From assembly GCA_963853835.1 (NCBI GenBank), contig OY970829.1, forward strand, positions 76,878,901 through 76,942,900: a stretch of 64,000 nt of DNA, read 5' to 3'. Below the pieces are notes generated by a model. That model worked only from the letters and a program-made list of their open reading frames with translations. It ran no database searches and had not been told where the DNA came from. A program made the position numbers and the translations under genes. Shown here piece by piece: positions 1 through 12,222 of the stretch (position 1 is the first letter of the stretch; every line of letters begins with the position of its first letter). The DNA is from Calendula officinalis. Lineage: Eukaryota > Streptophyta > Magnoliopsida > Asterales > Asteraceae.

Positions 1-860
1 ATTTATAGATGTATTTATTTATATGATAATTTATATATGAAGTTTACAAAAATATTACATCTAAATTTTTTAATTATATATATTTTCTTTAAAAAAAATT
101 AGTTTTCATAGTCACTTACAAAAATCTCATCATAAGGTATCGTATCTTACGTCACGTCCACAGTCGTCATTGTCTATTTCGTAATATGGATGACACGCCT
201 CGCACCTTTGCGCGTCTTTAAGAAACCTGATGACCACTGATCTACCATTATGGAAATAAATGATTAATATAATACGAAATGATTAGTAAAATTAAACAAA
301 TTTAATCGTACGTTCTTACTTGACTCACTTTCGTTGAACTTTTGGCAGATTAAAAAATATATGTCAATCTCAATACAATGGTATTCGAAGTAAATCACGT
401 TAGAAAATAAGATCAAATTAGTAAATCAGAATAATAAATTGATGATTTTGTCAAATTTAATATACCATGTTACACCTTTAATAATTCATAATAATAAAAA
501 ACTTATAAAGTTCAAATACTAAAATACATTTTATTCTTTAATATATCCTTCATCAATAACAAGTAAATCAAATGAATATATTATACATAGGCCCGATATC
601 CAAGAAAACATGTAAGAGCATGATGATTGGTTGAAAGACGTCTCGTTTCGTCATCAAATACAAAAATTTGTGCAAATCCGTACTATAAACATATACTAAT
701 ACAAGATTAGACCACAAAACAAGGGATTAGTTACCAAAACCGATGTATCCTATCAATATTCTATGTCTACAATTTCAAAAAACTTTGAATTTTGAAAAAG
801 GAATTTGAATCTCTCTGCTTTTTATTTTATTAATGGCAAATCCGAATCTATACCAAATTT

Positions 861-940
861 TTATATATGTCAATGACGGGACTTCAACCCTCAATCTCAA
901 AGTTATGAGGCAAACACCATAACACTAGGTCAAATGCCTT
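861..940 (-). repeat. tRNA-derived SINE remnant
   Basis: On the minus strand a box-A-like stretch (ACCTAGTGTTATGG) is followed by a box-B-like stretch (GGGTTGAAGTCCCG). This is the same layout as the better preserved SINE copies at 2005, 10831, 33943 and 58032. It is degenerate and no flanking duplication was found. Confidence 0.45.
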
Positions 941-1568
941 TTGGTTGAATTTCTATGCTAGTTTTCAAAACAGGTATAATAACAAAATCATCATAAATTT
1001 TACTGTAATATATAAGGATTTGGATATTGAGTAAAATTCTTCAAAGGTATGTAAACTTGTAAACAACAGGGGGGAAAAACTTAAAATTTTTATGATCACG
1101 TTGAAATAATGAACGAATGAATGCGAACAACCTCCAGTCGTGTTTGTTGGGATCGTTTACATGCCTAATTTTGATTGAAATATTAGGCTTCGTATAACTA
1201 AATTGTAAAAGAGTAAAGGAAATTATTGAATATTTCATACAACTTTGTTGCAATTATATATATTCAGTTGTTCAATTTTATTGCAGATTAGATGATAAAT
1301 TTTATGAGCCCGGACCAAGAAGATTAAAACAAGTTCAAACACAAAACGTTCCAATTCAAAATTTTAAGTATATCCTAACCATAAGTAGATATATAAACCG
1401 AATGATTATATAAACTGAATATCGCTAATGACACTTTGATTAATAAGCAAATTATTTGGCATCATATAATATCTAGAATTTTTATAATTTTAAAATTCAA
1501 CAAATAAATAACATAAGTTTGATACAACACGAACATGGCCAACTATACTCGTTCCTCCATATATTCTA

Positions 1569-1877
1569 CTTCCTCTGTATCAAAATAGAATCACTTTCCT
1601 TTTTAGGTGTATCAAAATAAGTGAATCATTTTAATAATTTACCTTATTTGGTAAGTTTTTATATTTAAAATTACTCTTTTACCCTTACTTATCCCTCTTT
1701 AAACATCATTAAAGGTGTGAGCCTCATCCATTTTTGTCATCTTCCTAAAACTAATAAAAGGTTTGAGATCCATCCATTCTAATTACCCCATTTAATTTCA
1801 CTAATCTCTTATTACCTTATTTTACTTTAAAAAACGTAAACTTTAAAGTGCTTTCACTTATTTTGATACAGAGGAAG
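1569..1877. mobile_element. MITE, TA-flanked, CTTCCTCYG family
   Basis: The ends are inverted copies of CTTCCTCTGTATCAAAATA, flanked by TA on both sides. Relatives with the same end (CTTCCTCCGATTCAAAATAAGTG type) lie at about 26.65, 33.8, 34.6, 42.1, 53.7 and 54.3 kb, so this is a local family of roughly 310-bp non-coding elements with a Stowaway-like TA target. Confidence 0.75.
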
Positions 1878-2004
1878 TATATTTTGTTGGGGGCAAATAT
1901 GATATTCACCCTTTCTCCTTTTTCCCACTACATTTTTGGTCCATGGGCTCATATCGAAAAGCCCACTTTCACTTCTTCAGTAGCCCCAAAACTTAAAAGA
2001 TTGA

Positions 2005-2129
2005 TATTTTTTTTAACAACATATAATCAACTTTTTTTTATCCATGACAAGACTTGAACTCACGATCAATTGATCATGGGCAATACCTTAAATCATTTTC
2101 CAATACCACTAGGCTACAAGACCTTAGGT
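2005..2129 (-). repeat. tRNA-derived SINE with target-site duplication
   Basis: Read on the minus strand it starts with TAGCCTAGTGGTATTGG (box A) and has GAGTTCAAGTCTTGTC (box B), then ends in an A-rich tail. It is flanked by AACTTAAAAGATTGA (1990-2004) and AACTTCAAAGATTGA (2130-2144), a 14/15 match typical of a retroposed target-site duplication. Confidence 0.75.
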
Positions 2130-2720
2130 AACTTCAAAGATTGAAGTGGTGGTCAATATTTGGGGAATGAAAATCAGAATAATAAGAAATGTTTTTGGCA
2201 CAACGATTTATTTATGTGTGGTGATTTTTACACTATATTTTTTTAATTTATCTACCATAATAATTGCTTTATATATCCGTACAACGTGCATGAATACTTA
2301 TACAACATGCATGGTATAGACATAAAAATTTGGTATAAGAAAAGTTGGTAAACAAAGATAGTTTCACAATTATACCAGCGCAATGAGTAATGGTATTTCT
2401 ACCATTTGTTGCTACTTAACTTCATACTCATTAAATCAAGATATGTGTTAAAATCAAGAGATAATATTATAAGAGATTATAAGTGAATTACACGTGTCAT
2501 CTTTCTCAAGTGGATAAGAAGATGAGTATCTTTGTAAAACAAATCTAATTCAGATATAATTAACATCATCTAAGATTCAAATCTATACATTTTTATTTAT
2601 ACTTTTTTCTAAAAAGATTAAACAAAAATTAGTCGTCCTTAATCACCCTCCAAAAAGTTAAGCTTCAAAGTCGTCTTTCCCGATAAAGTCTCTTATCAAA
2701 GAAACCGTTTACCGTTATAT

Positions 2721-2744
2721 TTCTCTCTCTCTTTCTTTCCCTCC
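2721..2744 (+). promoter_or_regulatory. CT-rich leader tract
   Basis: A pyrimidine run (TTCTCTCTCTCTTTC...) sits 80-100 bp before the ATG at 2825. Such CT tracts are common around plant transcription starts and in 5' leaders. No clear TATA box was picked. Confidence 0.3.
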
Positions 2745-2824
2745 AAATCTCAAAATTGATTTCACTCTATTATTTCTACCGATTACGTGCGATCTCCCAA
2801 AAATAGAAACATCACTGAAGAATT

Positions 2825-4420
2825 ATGGATAGTTTTGGCCACGATTTCACTTCACCGATCTCCACTAAACCCAATTTCGCGATTTATGGTACACTCTCCG
2901 TCCATCTCTCGATCAGTTCAATTTTAATTTTGTTTTTTAGATTGATTCAGTTTATCACATAACGATTTTGTTACATATGGAAAATAGCGATTCAATTTCA
3001 TCCCCAGGGTGCAGATTTTGTGATACTTTGAAAATCTGCACGTAATTTCTTACTTAACTTTGAATTCTGTTTTATTTATCGTTTATGAAATTGATTAGGG
3101 TTTTATTGTTGTTGAAGGAAATCAAGAGGATGAACTAAGTGAAGAATTGGATTTCAAGTTAAAAATCGCCGATAAAAAACGATTACCGCCAAAAAATGAA
3201 ACCCTAGATGTTGAAGAACAACCGCGTTTGTTAAGATCGGTTAGTTTTGATTCATCATTGCCACCTTATGATCCAATTACGAATTATCTTTCCCCTAGAC
3301 CTAAGTACTTGCTGTTCAACCCAGATAGGCATCGCAAGATGCTTGTTCGTCTAGAAAGTGTATCTAGGGTTAGAAAAAGTGCCTCTTTTGATGGTGGAAT
3401 GCCTTTTTCTGAAGAACAGTTAGAATCAAGTGTTGATAGTTGTTTAGATGCTCCTTCTGGAGATGAATCTGTCAGTAATAACGAACCTGAATCCAGGCCT
3501 GAATCTGAACCTGAACATGAACATGAACAAGAAGAATTTGATGAATTTGAGGAAGGAAGTGGATGGAATTTGAATGTGTTCATCCAATACTTGTTTGTGT
3601 TGATTGTTTTGATTTTGACCACATTGACTATATCTTTGATAAACTCGATAACCACTTTACCTGCTAAAGAAGCTATAAATGGTTTTAAATTTTCCAAATT
3701 TGGAGGGAAATCTTTTGGGCCGGTGATGGTAATGGCGGGAAATTTGAGTGAGAAAGGGATTGAATACGGTTATAATGTGTGGGATAAAAAGTATTTGGAT
3801 GTAATTACTGAAGAATTAAGTGAGGATGAAATGGAAAAATCAGAAATTGCAGAAAACAATACAACAGATGTCAATCAAGATGAAATGGAAGAGATAGAAT
3901 TTGAAGATATTGAAAAACATGAAGAAATTTCTCATGAAATCGAGCCCGGAAAACAAGCTTTTAGTCAGATTTTGACGGAAAATGAGATCGAAGGCGTAAA
4001 AAATACTGATAATTCGATAAAATTGGTGAATTTTGATCCAATTTTTGGAACTTTCGTTGCGGTTTCTGTTGTTATTTTAGTGACTTTGAGTGTTGTATAT
4101 TATTCAAAAATTGTAAAATCTATGGTGTTGACCAACATGGAGTCAACCTCTTTTAGTCAAACAGGATTCTCGCGGTCAACTGCATATTCTCCTTCTCATG
4201 GAAGCTTTATAGTTGAAACAAAGATTATCAAGAAACAGGTGAACTTTCCACCTTTTCTATATATGATAAAGTATAAGTTTTTAATATTTATTGTATTATA
4301 TGGAGAGAGAAAAACTTAATATGTTTTATTTTGTAACAGAAAAGCAAAACACCAGAAATATTGGTTTCAAAGGTGAGGCGATCGAGCAGAATACACAACC
4401 GATCTGTTACATCGCCATAA
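2825..4420 (+). CDS. Uncharacterised acidic protein with two membrane segments
   Basis: Three exons, 2825-2888, 3118-4238 and 4340-4420, joined at GT-AG sites with matching phase, give 421 residues. Visible parts: a Ser/Pro-rich N-terminal half with two basic RSVSFD / KSASFD-type motifs (possible phosphorylation sites), an acidic Glu-rich stretch just before a membrane segment at about 174-196, a second Glu-rich loop, a second membrane segment at about 332-352, and a basic C-terminus rich in Arg and Ser (RRSSRIHNRS). The short last exon restores a basic tail resembling the end of plant proteins annotated only as transmembrane proteins, which supports the model over an unspliced reading that stops at 4319. 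A membrane protein is clear; function and membrane are unknown. No partner gene is adjacent. Confidence 0.75.
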
Positions 4421-4792
4421 ACAAACGTTGTATTGATCATATTGTGAATTCTTTTGTAATAATACTTCGGTTATGTACCAAAAAATTGTTAAAAATAAAA
4501 CCTCATAAATCATTTTAATTGTAAATATTGTATTTTTATTGAAATATTACAAATTTAGTACAAAAAGTGTTTCGAATCAAGCTGACCCAACCAGACTGGT
4601 TTAAACTAGTACAAAATACTTCTTGTTTTTAACTTGTATTGATCTGATCGTGCTTTGACACAGTATACAACCCGCCTATTTTGCTACCTCTAAAAATTAA
4701 TATTTATGTAGAATAAATGCTAAACGTGCATGATTCCAATATTTCATGTATAAAGTTGGATGTCATAACAAGATATATACGTAGTATATCAT

Positions 4793-5178
4793 AGGGTCCG
4801 GATTCGGTGAGTACTCTTTTCCCGGTGAGGACTGCGAGGACTCCAAACAAAACTCTAAAAATGATCCAAAACAAACTTTTTCAAAAAAATTTCTTTTTTA
4901 AATATCAGAATCGCAGCCTATAAGATCCAAAAAAAAAAAAAAAAATTCAAAAATGATCCAAAAAAAAAATATGGATCATAATAATGATCCACAAAAAAAA
5001 TATGGATCATTGTTATGATCCGCAAAAAAAATGGATCATAATTTCTTTTTCAATTTTTTTGTCAAATGTAGTAATAATCATGGGGAGTTATATATATTTT
5101 TTAACGAATTTTTTAAATTTTTTTGAGATGTCTTCACGAGTCCTCACCGTTTTTGGAGTCCTCACAGGATCCCACTTC
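4793..5178. mobile_element. Mutator-type MITE with 9-bp duplication
   Basis: Ends are imperfect inverted repeats (left AGGGTCCGGATTCGGTGAG, right ending CTCACAGGATCCCACTTC) flanked by an exact 9-bp duplication GTATATCAT (4784-4792 and 5179-5187). The inside is AT-rich and repeats ATGATCC and ATGGATCAT units. Length and duplication fit a non-autonomous Mutator-like element. Confidence 0.75.
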
Positions 5179-5332
5179 GTATATCATATATGTGCATATA
5201 CATAAATTCTCTTAAGAAGCATATGATTAGTTGATTATAATATTATAAGCTCAACTTACTACACATACTACCAAAATTTTCTCAATCTCATACTAATGAA
5301 CAAGTTTGCCAAAAATCCTCTTGATTTGTTAA

Positions 5333-5927
5333 CTAGTTGTTTTGTTGACCGAGAACATGTAGCGTTGACCTAGCAAAGCTTCTTTGCCTTAGAAAAGGTG
5401 AAGATTTCTTTGAAATAGTTGGTTTAGGGAGAGTGTATGACTTGTAATTAGCTTTCATCTTCTTAACCTTGTATGATTTCTTTGGTAGATCTTCAATGCT
5501 CATTACACTTGCAAGAGATGTAAATGATTCTGATTTCCCATGATAAAACTTTGATAATCCCCTCCTATAATTAATTAATTAAAAAGATAGTTTAATATAA
5601 CATTCTTAATTCAGATCACATAAAAATTGAAATAAATTATAAGAGTAAAAAAGAGAGAAAAAAAACTTACTTGATAGGTAAGTGGGACATTAGATCTGAT
5701 AAATCAAGTAAAGAAGAACGAGTTGAAGATGAAGATGAAGCGTCATCCGATGTATCAAATGAAGAACATGATGAAGAAATTGATGATGTTGATCCATTTG
5801 AGATTGTTGAAGTTTCTTCTTCAATGGATTCTTGATTTGATTTTTTAATAAATCCCCAAGTTTGATCATGATGATCATGATTATTTTCTTGAAATATTTG
5901 GTTTTTGAACTCACTCATATTTTCCAT
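5333..5927 (-). CDS. OXIDATIVE STRESS 3 (OXS3)-like protein
   Basis: Two exons on the minus strand, 5927-5671 and 5564-5333, join in phase (AA|G) to give 162 residues. The first exon is acidic and Ser-rich, with a long serine run near residues 50-70. The junction creates the family hallmark: GLSKFYHGKSESFTSLASV followed by EDLPKK. That GLSKFY-GKS-SFTSLA block is the conserved core of the plant OXS3 family, small nuclear proteins linked to tolerance of oxidative and heavy-metal stress. The C-terminus is basic (SKKSSPFLRQRSFARSTLHV). No enzyme domain is present. Length is ordinary for the family. An unspliced reading would stop right after the donor and lose the hallmark, so the intron is required. 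Function beyond the family assignment is inferred. Confidence 0.85.
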
Positions 5928-6042
5928 GATAATTTAAGATGATGATTTGAAGAAAAATTGATGACTTTTTGTGGTTGAATGGCCAAGAATAAAATGATGG
6001 TTTGATGAAATATAATGGGTTTGGAGACTTTTTGTGTAGATT

Positions 6043-6056
6043 ATATATATAACAAA
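6043..6056 (-). promoter_or_regulatory. Possible TATA box of the OXS3-like gene
   Basis: On the minus strand a TTATATATATAATC run lies about 120 bp before the ATG at 5927, a normal TATA-to-start spacing for a plant gene. The surrounding DNA is AT-rich, so chance is possible. Confidence 0.3.
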
Positions 6057-7223
6057 CATAACACTCAATACATATATATAATATATTCATAAATACATAC
6101 AAATATTATGGTTAGCTTAGACATGTGGCAGGCATCATTTGGTACAACTGTATATTGATTTTAGTACCTTACCAATTCTACCCACTTGCCCACATTCCGT
6201 TACTGGATATGGATAGAACCTTTTCAGATACATAAATAAATAAATAAAATATATAATTATCCCTTTTTAATAATTAAATGCCCTTTTTCTAATTATTGAT
6301 CCCCACACCATGAAACCAAAAAGAACCCATATTACATCTATGCAATTAGTGTATGATTTCTAATATGTGTATCTAAAAGAGTATTGTATAGTTTAAATTA
6401 CATAAAGTTCTCCTCACTTATAGTTGTAAATTGATTTGTTTATTACTCCGTATATGATATCATCAAAAAGATTATACATACATGACGGTGTATAAAAGAG
6501 CAATACACTTTTATATTTTCTATTCGTTTTGATAGTTATATACTTATTTTTTTTATATAATTATGCAAGTTTTATATATATAAGTTAAATGCTTCTTTAG
6601 TAATTAAAGTTTTTCTGACAAAACCTGATAGTAATGAAGAGGCCGTTAATAGGTAGCTTAAAATCACCAAAAATGCGAAAAATGTAATTATTAAAATGGA
6701 CGAACAAGGAAATTATTATTATTTTTTTGACATTTATCTTTGGAGGATTTGTTACAATTTAATTAGACGAAAAAAAAGAAATAAATTAGTTGGGTGTAAG
6801 AGAAGGGTGGGTCGTTATCTTTGACTTCCCATGGGCGGGATTTGACCAACGAAAAGCATGTCGTTGATAATGGTGGATGAGTGGATAACCTCCGAATTAT
6901 TTATTTTCCATGCCATCCGCACATTTCATGCATATCCTTTTGCATCTTTTTTTTTTCTTTTTATATCCTATAAATAGAATTATAAATTTGGTAATGGTAT
7001 ATCTTTCTACCAAATTCGTAGACATTTTGATCATAAAAATTGTCAAAATCAAAAGATGATATGAGAAAAGAGAATTAATGGATGACACATGTCAAGTTTA
7101 GAAGTGCGTAGACTTATGGCTAGGAAAAAAATATAGAAATAAATATCATTTCTCTTTATAAATATATACTAAAGGATATGTATTGTAGAATGTATAATTT
7201 CTTAAAAATATATTATCATATGT

Positions 7224-7515
7224 TAGGGATACATTTTAACCGAAAATTCAAACCAAAATTGATTGGATCCACTTTTCTAGTTTTGCTGCCGGTTCTCGGT
7301 TCCCTTTTTTTATCCTTTCCGGTTCTTGGTTTTTCGGTTTAGGTCTAGATCGGTTCCGATTTTTTGACTTGAAATCAAGATATACTTTATGTTGATGATA
7401 TAATTTTCGGTTATAAACTTCTAACTGGTTCTAAACTCGAAATAACAGGACCGATCCGAAACAAATAACCAGAACCACTATTTCGATCCGGTTCTCGAAA
7501 CCGAACGCATCCCTA
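7224..7515. mobile_element. Degenerate hAT-type MITE
   Basis: The left end TAGGGATACATTTTAACCG pairs loosely with the right end CGAACGCATCCCTA. The inside repeats GGTTCTCGGTT / CCGGTT motifs. Flanking 8-mers (TCATATGT and TCAAATAC) match only 5 of 8, so this is an old insertion. Confidence 0.45.
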
Positions 7516-8834
7516 TCAAATACATTTGAATTGCAACTAGTTAAATGTAGTTTGCAACAAAGTCTCACAGCAATTGATATAATCGAATTTAGAAGAAAAA
7601 TAAATAGATGATTACTAAAGTTTTTAATAACCATATACTATACAAGTAATATCTTATTTGAGGCATAGTGCATGCGAAATAACATTATTACCTTTCTATA
7701 ATATTCTTTGTCGGGCGGCTTATTTTATTCATGATTTTTCAATTTTGACCTTTTATGCAATTAAATATTTTAAATGGAAACACAAATTGATTTTACCGAT
7801 CACATTCGTACTGTTTTATTTTAATTATTATTACACGACTTAACATAGATTATCAATATTGATTACGACAACATGAACATTGTTGTTTCTTCTTCTTCAT
7901 GTTTTTAATCTTGAATACATAATATCAAAACAATATGATATTCTATCTCTTCAAATGAGAGCATGAAGACATAAGATATAGATAACCATATATTTAGTTA
8001 TTTATTCAAAAATAGAAAGATTGCTTCCAGACTTTTGGAGTCATAATACTGAATCAAAGAAATTTACGTATAAAATTATAAATATAAAGAATTTATTAAA
8101 TACGGGTGGTGAGACAATGTAATGAGTCACTGGTCATCCGGCAAGAAAAATGAGTGCACATTGAGAGCAAATGTGAGATCGTACAGAACACGTTACTCGT
8201 TCTTATCATCAATTTCAGACACCATGTATTGGGTCGGGTCGGGTCGGGTCACATTGGGTCGGGCAGGTTCCCCAACTTCAAGAATGTCCACAAAATAATA
8301 ATTGATTAAGACGTCTAAATTCTAATTCAACTTTGACATTTTTGTACGTCTATATTAGTATACTTTTGTTGACCATATTAGTCAACTCAACACCCCCAAA
8401 AGATACCCGAACTTAAACCGGACTACACTCCAATAGTCCAATCTAATACAGAAATTCCTGTGAGAATATTCTTATTTCAGTATGTTTTAAGTTATGTATT
8501 TATCTTAATTTACTAATGAATAAAAATTAATTTAATAATATTATTATTTGCTATATTAACCAATCAAATGTCCAATTAATTCTTAATTTTAATTGCTTAT
8601 GTCATTATTTGAAAATATACACTCTTAATTTTCGAACTTCCTCATTTATACCAATTTAAAATAACATTTGAAAAACTATTATGAATTGATTCCTTAGCTA
8701 TTGCACATATTTAAATTTCAAGTTCAAGAAAAAACGTTTAAATATGCCAATTAATTTATTTTATAACATTTTTATTATAAACTTTTGAAAATTCAATTTT
8801 CTTACACTTTAACAATGATGCAATCAGGTACAAA

Positions 8835-9269
8835 TAGGGGTGTAATTGAGTCGAGACAGCTCGTGAGTTACTCGAGACTGACTCGAAAAATGCTCGGTAT
8901 CACCTCGTTGTGAACCGAGTCGAGCTCGAGCTACTCGAGTAGGGCTTCGAGTCGAGTTCGAGTTCCAAAATACACAGCTCGCTAGGCTCGCGAGCCTTAT
9001 CGAGCTTTTATTTAATTACATTTTTACCCTTTTCCATACACATAATTACCTTTTTACCCTTTTCCATATGCATATTTACAACAAAATAGTGCACTTCTAA
9101 AAAAATCAAAAATTTTCGAGCCAAGTCGAGCTCGAAAGTATTGATACTTTCACCGAGTCGAGTTCGAGCTTAAAAATGGAAGCTCGTCGAGTCGAGTTTC
9201 GAGCTCGAGTTTTAGTTTACAAGTCGAGCTCGAGCTTGGCAGAACTCGGCTCGACTCGTTTACACCCTA
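8835..9269. mobile_element. hAT-type MITE with exact 8-bp duplication
   Basis: Left end TAGGGGTGTAATTGAGTCGAG, right end CTCGACTCGTTTACACCCTA. The flanks are an exact 8-bp duplication GGTACAAA (8827-8834 and 9270-9277). The inside is built of GAGTCGAG / CTCGAGCTCG motifs repeated on both strands. No transposase remains. Confidence 0.85.
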
Positions 9270-9800
9270 GGTACAAACCTTTACTATTATAAAAATTTAT
9301 TTTCAATTCATATCCGCTAATGAATAATGTAATATGTTAATTAATGCTAATAATTATAAGACCAAAAAGTTACTATACTTTACATATGCCGTGTCACACG
9401 TATCATTTTGTTATTCATATTTTCAGAGTTTTGATTATTGAAAATGAGCATTCCAAAACGGAAACATGGGCCTATTCATGTAGTTTATGATGGGCTCCGG
9501 AAGCCCAAATCATAAAAGGTAATTCTAGCTTTCTAAGCCCAAATGACTTATTTTAGCCCAATCTGTAAGCTGTGACGGCCGGCGGTGACACTGCCACCAT
9601 TCTCCGGTCACTAGCATCGGAAAAGAAAAGGAGAAAAACGCCATCATTGCTGCTTCATCCCAAATTCTCTTTACAGTCATAAAGGTCTCAAAATAATTAA
9701 TATAATGAAATCAAACAAATATATTAACAGTTGCTGCTACAGCCTACTATTACTACTTGATTGATCTGATCAAAGGTAAATAGTATTTGAAATACCTCTC

Positions 9801-11797
9801 ATGGCGAATTGGCCTGAATCATTCCGAGCTCCACCGCCGTCGCCGGTAGCTTCTGGCCGTCGATCGTCAGTTAATAACGATGAGATTCTCACAGAATTCC
9901 TTCACCACTCACTCCGTGTACCTGATCTTGTCTTACCGGATCGCCTCTCGCCTAGACAAACTTCAAAGTTCCAGAACCTTCCGAAAGTTGACTACAGATT
10001 AATGGATTCGTTCCAAAACAACAACATTACCGACGTTTGTGATGTCATCGCTCGAACTGGTTGCTTTGAGCTCGTTAACCATGGAATCTCGAATCAGCTC
10101 GTTCGTTCTGTGGCCAATTATGGTGCCGGAATATTCGACTTATCACCGGAGCAGAAAGCCGTTATGTCCAGATCTGGTGATCAGATGTACGGTTTCGTTG
10201 AATTTGACGGCGAAGAGAAGGAACCAAGTGAAGAATTCGTATGGTGCAGAGACGAAGCGTTGAGGTCGAAAATGGAGGCAATTTTGCCTCTTCAATATTC
10301 AAATTTCAGGTAAAAGTTTATTCTCAAAATAATTTCATTCAAATTAAAATCATAATTCGAGATATTGAATATTTGAAATTTTGAACAATTGCACAAATAC
10401 AACTTACAGCGAAAACCTAGAGATCCTTAATTCCGAAATTGAAAAGATATCCGGAACGATCCTAAATTTTCTGCTGAATAACACGCGGCAAAATTCAGAA
10501 ATCAATGATGATGAAGCAAGTGAGAAACAAACTGCTGGATCAATTTGCTACTTGTATAAGCACCATCAGGATCTAAAAGCAATTATAAACGATAATTACT
10601 ATACGAACTCTTTGAGATACGAAATGATCCGGATGCTGATTAGAGGATCCGAGCATTCTCACACGCTATGCCTTCATGTATGTGATGGATCATCTGAGTT
10701 TCATGTTTATTCGAAGAAAGGTTGGGTGTCGTTTTGCCCCGAGAAAGATGCATTGGTTGTCACCATTGGTGATCAATTGCAGGTAAAGTAGAAAACCATA
10801 TCATTTCCTTTCCTTCATCACAAATAAGTTAACCCAAGACTTGTAGCCTAATGATTATGGAGATGGATATAATGTGTTGCCCATGATTAATAAGTCATGG
10901 GTTCAAGTCCCGTCGTGGATAAAAAAAGGAGTAGAGTAGGTGCCGTTAAAAAAAAAAAAGTTTAATACATAACTAGTCTTATATACAGTTTCTACAAAAA
11001 CGAGTCTTATATATAGTTTACATAACAAATATTTATCATACCGAATATGTGTTGATGTAAATTGAATATGCAGTTTAATCTCAACAATAGGTCATCTAGC
11101 TCAAAGGCTGAGATTGGTCTATATATAAAGTTGGTTATGTATTGATCATTGTTCTTAACATAGATATAGAACTTGAAAAACTTGATAATTCAATATAGGT
11201 TGACAAGATTTTGAATTCAATTTCTGTTAGATTTTTTTTTTTTTTTTAATATAGTAACAACATATTTTAAATTTTTCCTTGTTTAGTTTGGGTAACTAAA
11301 AAATAATTTTGTCTCACTAGGTCATCTGGCCAGAAAAATTGGCGGCATCAATTTTCGTGTCTTGTATAGATCATTAAAAGATGATTTATCTAATTTGAGA
11401 CATTTGATTTACCGTCATGTCATCATTTTTGCTTGTTTTCATGATGCAGAATAACATAAACAGGACGTAGTTATCTTTAAATAACTTAATTAGATTTTAA
11501 TTTATACGATAACTAAACAAGGTTAAATGTGAAATTACACTAACTAAACTCAAATTTCACTTGTTATATTTGACATATAATTTATTAAATTGATTATTGC
11601 AGAAATTGAGTAAGGGGAAATATAAGCATGTTATGGGGAGACCAATTACCAAAGGAAAAGAGGATTATATTTCAATGGCTTTTATGTACAACCCTCCACC
11701 TCCTCCCAAATTCACGAAGGACAAGACTATTACAATTAGCCACCAAGTTTTGTTGTTTTTCATTTTTGCCCTATTTTACAAATTTTATTGCAATTAA
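9801..11797 (+). CDS. 2-oxoglutarate/Fe(II) dioxygenase-like protein, probably inactive
   Basis: Three exons, 9801-10309, 10410-10782 and 11603-11797, join in phase to give 358 residues. Residues about 63-150 form a DIOX_N-like domain (VCDVIARTGCFELVNHGIS). The C-terminal part aligns by position with the 2OG-FeII oxygenase fold: ICYLYKHH, then MLIRGSEHSHTLCLHV, KGWVSFCPEKDALVVTIGDQLQ, and KYKHVMGRP...YISMAFMYNP. The usual HxD iron pair reads H252-S-H254, the distal histidine of the usual LHR stretch is G306, and the Arg-x-Ser that holds 2-oxoglutarate is not recognisable. The protein ends in a hydrophobic stretch (VLLFFIFALFYKF) that resembles a tail anchor. Splice phases are intact and there is no internal stop, so the gene looks maintained though probably not catalytic. 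Intron 2 (820 bp) holds a SINE. An alternative final exon cannot be excluded. Confidence 0.75.
10831..10960 (+). repeat. tRNA-derived SINE in intron 2
   Basis: TTGTAGCCTAATGATTATGG (box A) and GGGTTCAAGTCCCGTCGTGG (box B) are followed by a GTGCCGTT-A(n) tail. It lies in the sense direction within intron 2 of the dioxygenase-like gene. The flanking duplication is not clear. Confidence 0.65.
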
Positions 11798-12222
11798 CCA
11801 ACAAACATATGAGTGTTTTGTTTGATTGCAATATCTATTACTATTTTTGTCATTTCATTGCAAAATTTTAATTTTTTTATACATATACGTTTTACTTCTA
11901 TGTTTCCTATTACAATTTTAATTTATCCACGACATCATGTTCAAAAGTATGCATAACATAATTAGCCCGCAATTCATAACATATATTCAAACAAGATCCA
12001 TATAATTAACCCTTAACATCTAAAACTTAAAACTACCATATCATCTACAAACGGGCCTTCACATACTCAATACTAGCCTATAACCCGTGATAAATCACGG
12101 ACGGCTTATAAAATTTTCAAAACAAATATCAAATACACAAAGTAACAAATATTATAGATTATATCTGTATAATAAACAAAGTTTATGGACAGAATTCATA
12201 ATTTCATAGTAGCCACATGAGT

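Larger units (their letters stand above)
1..2720. other. Intergenic, AT-rich, no gene seen
   Basis: No open frame here has a recognisable domain, codon bias or a convincing set of splice sites. The stretch holds two tRNA-derived SINE copies and one MITE, listed separately. The rest is unclassified AT-rich sequence. Confidence 0.6.
6060..9780. other. Intergenic, no gene seen
   Basis: No supported coding region. It holds two hAT-type MITE copies (listed) and a short GGGTC pentamer run near 8231-8267. The remainder is AT-rich unclassified sequence. Confidence 0.55.

Noticed and set aside
3284..3697. Minus-strand frame opposite the first membrane-protein gene
   Set aside because: It is the reverse of the acidic and serine-rich coding exon and has no features of its own.
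8231..8267. GGGTC pentamer run as a possible telomere-like repeat
   Set aside because: The unit is not the plant telomere repeat (TTTAGGG) and the run is only about five copies.
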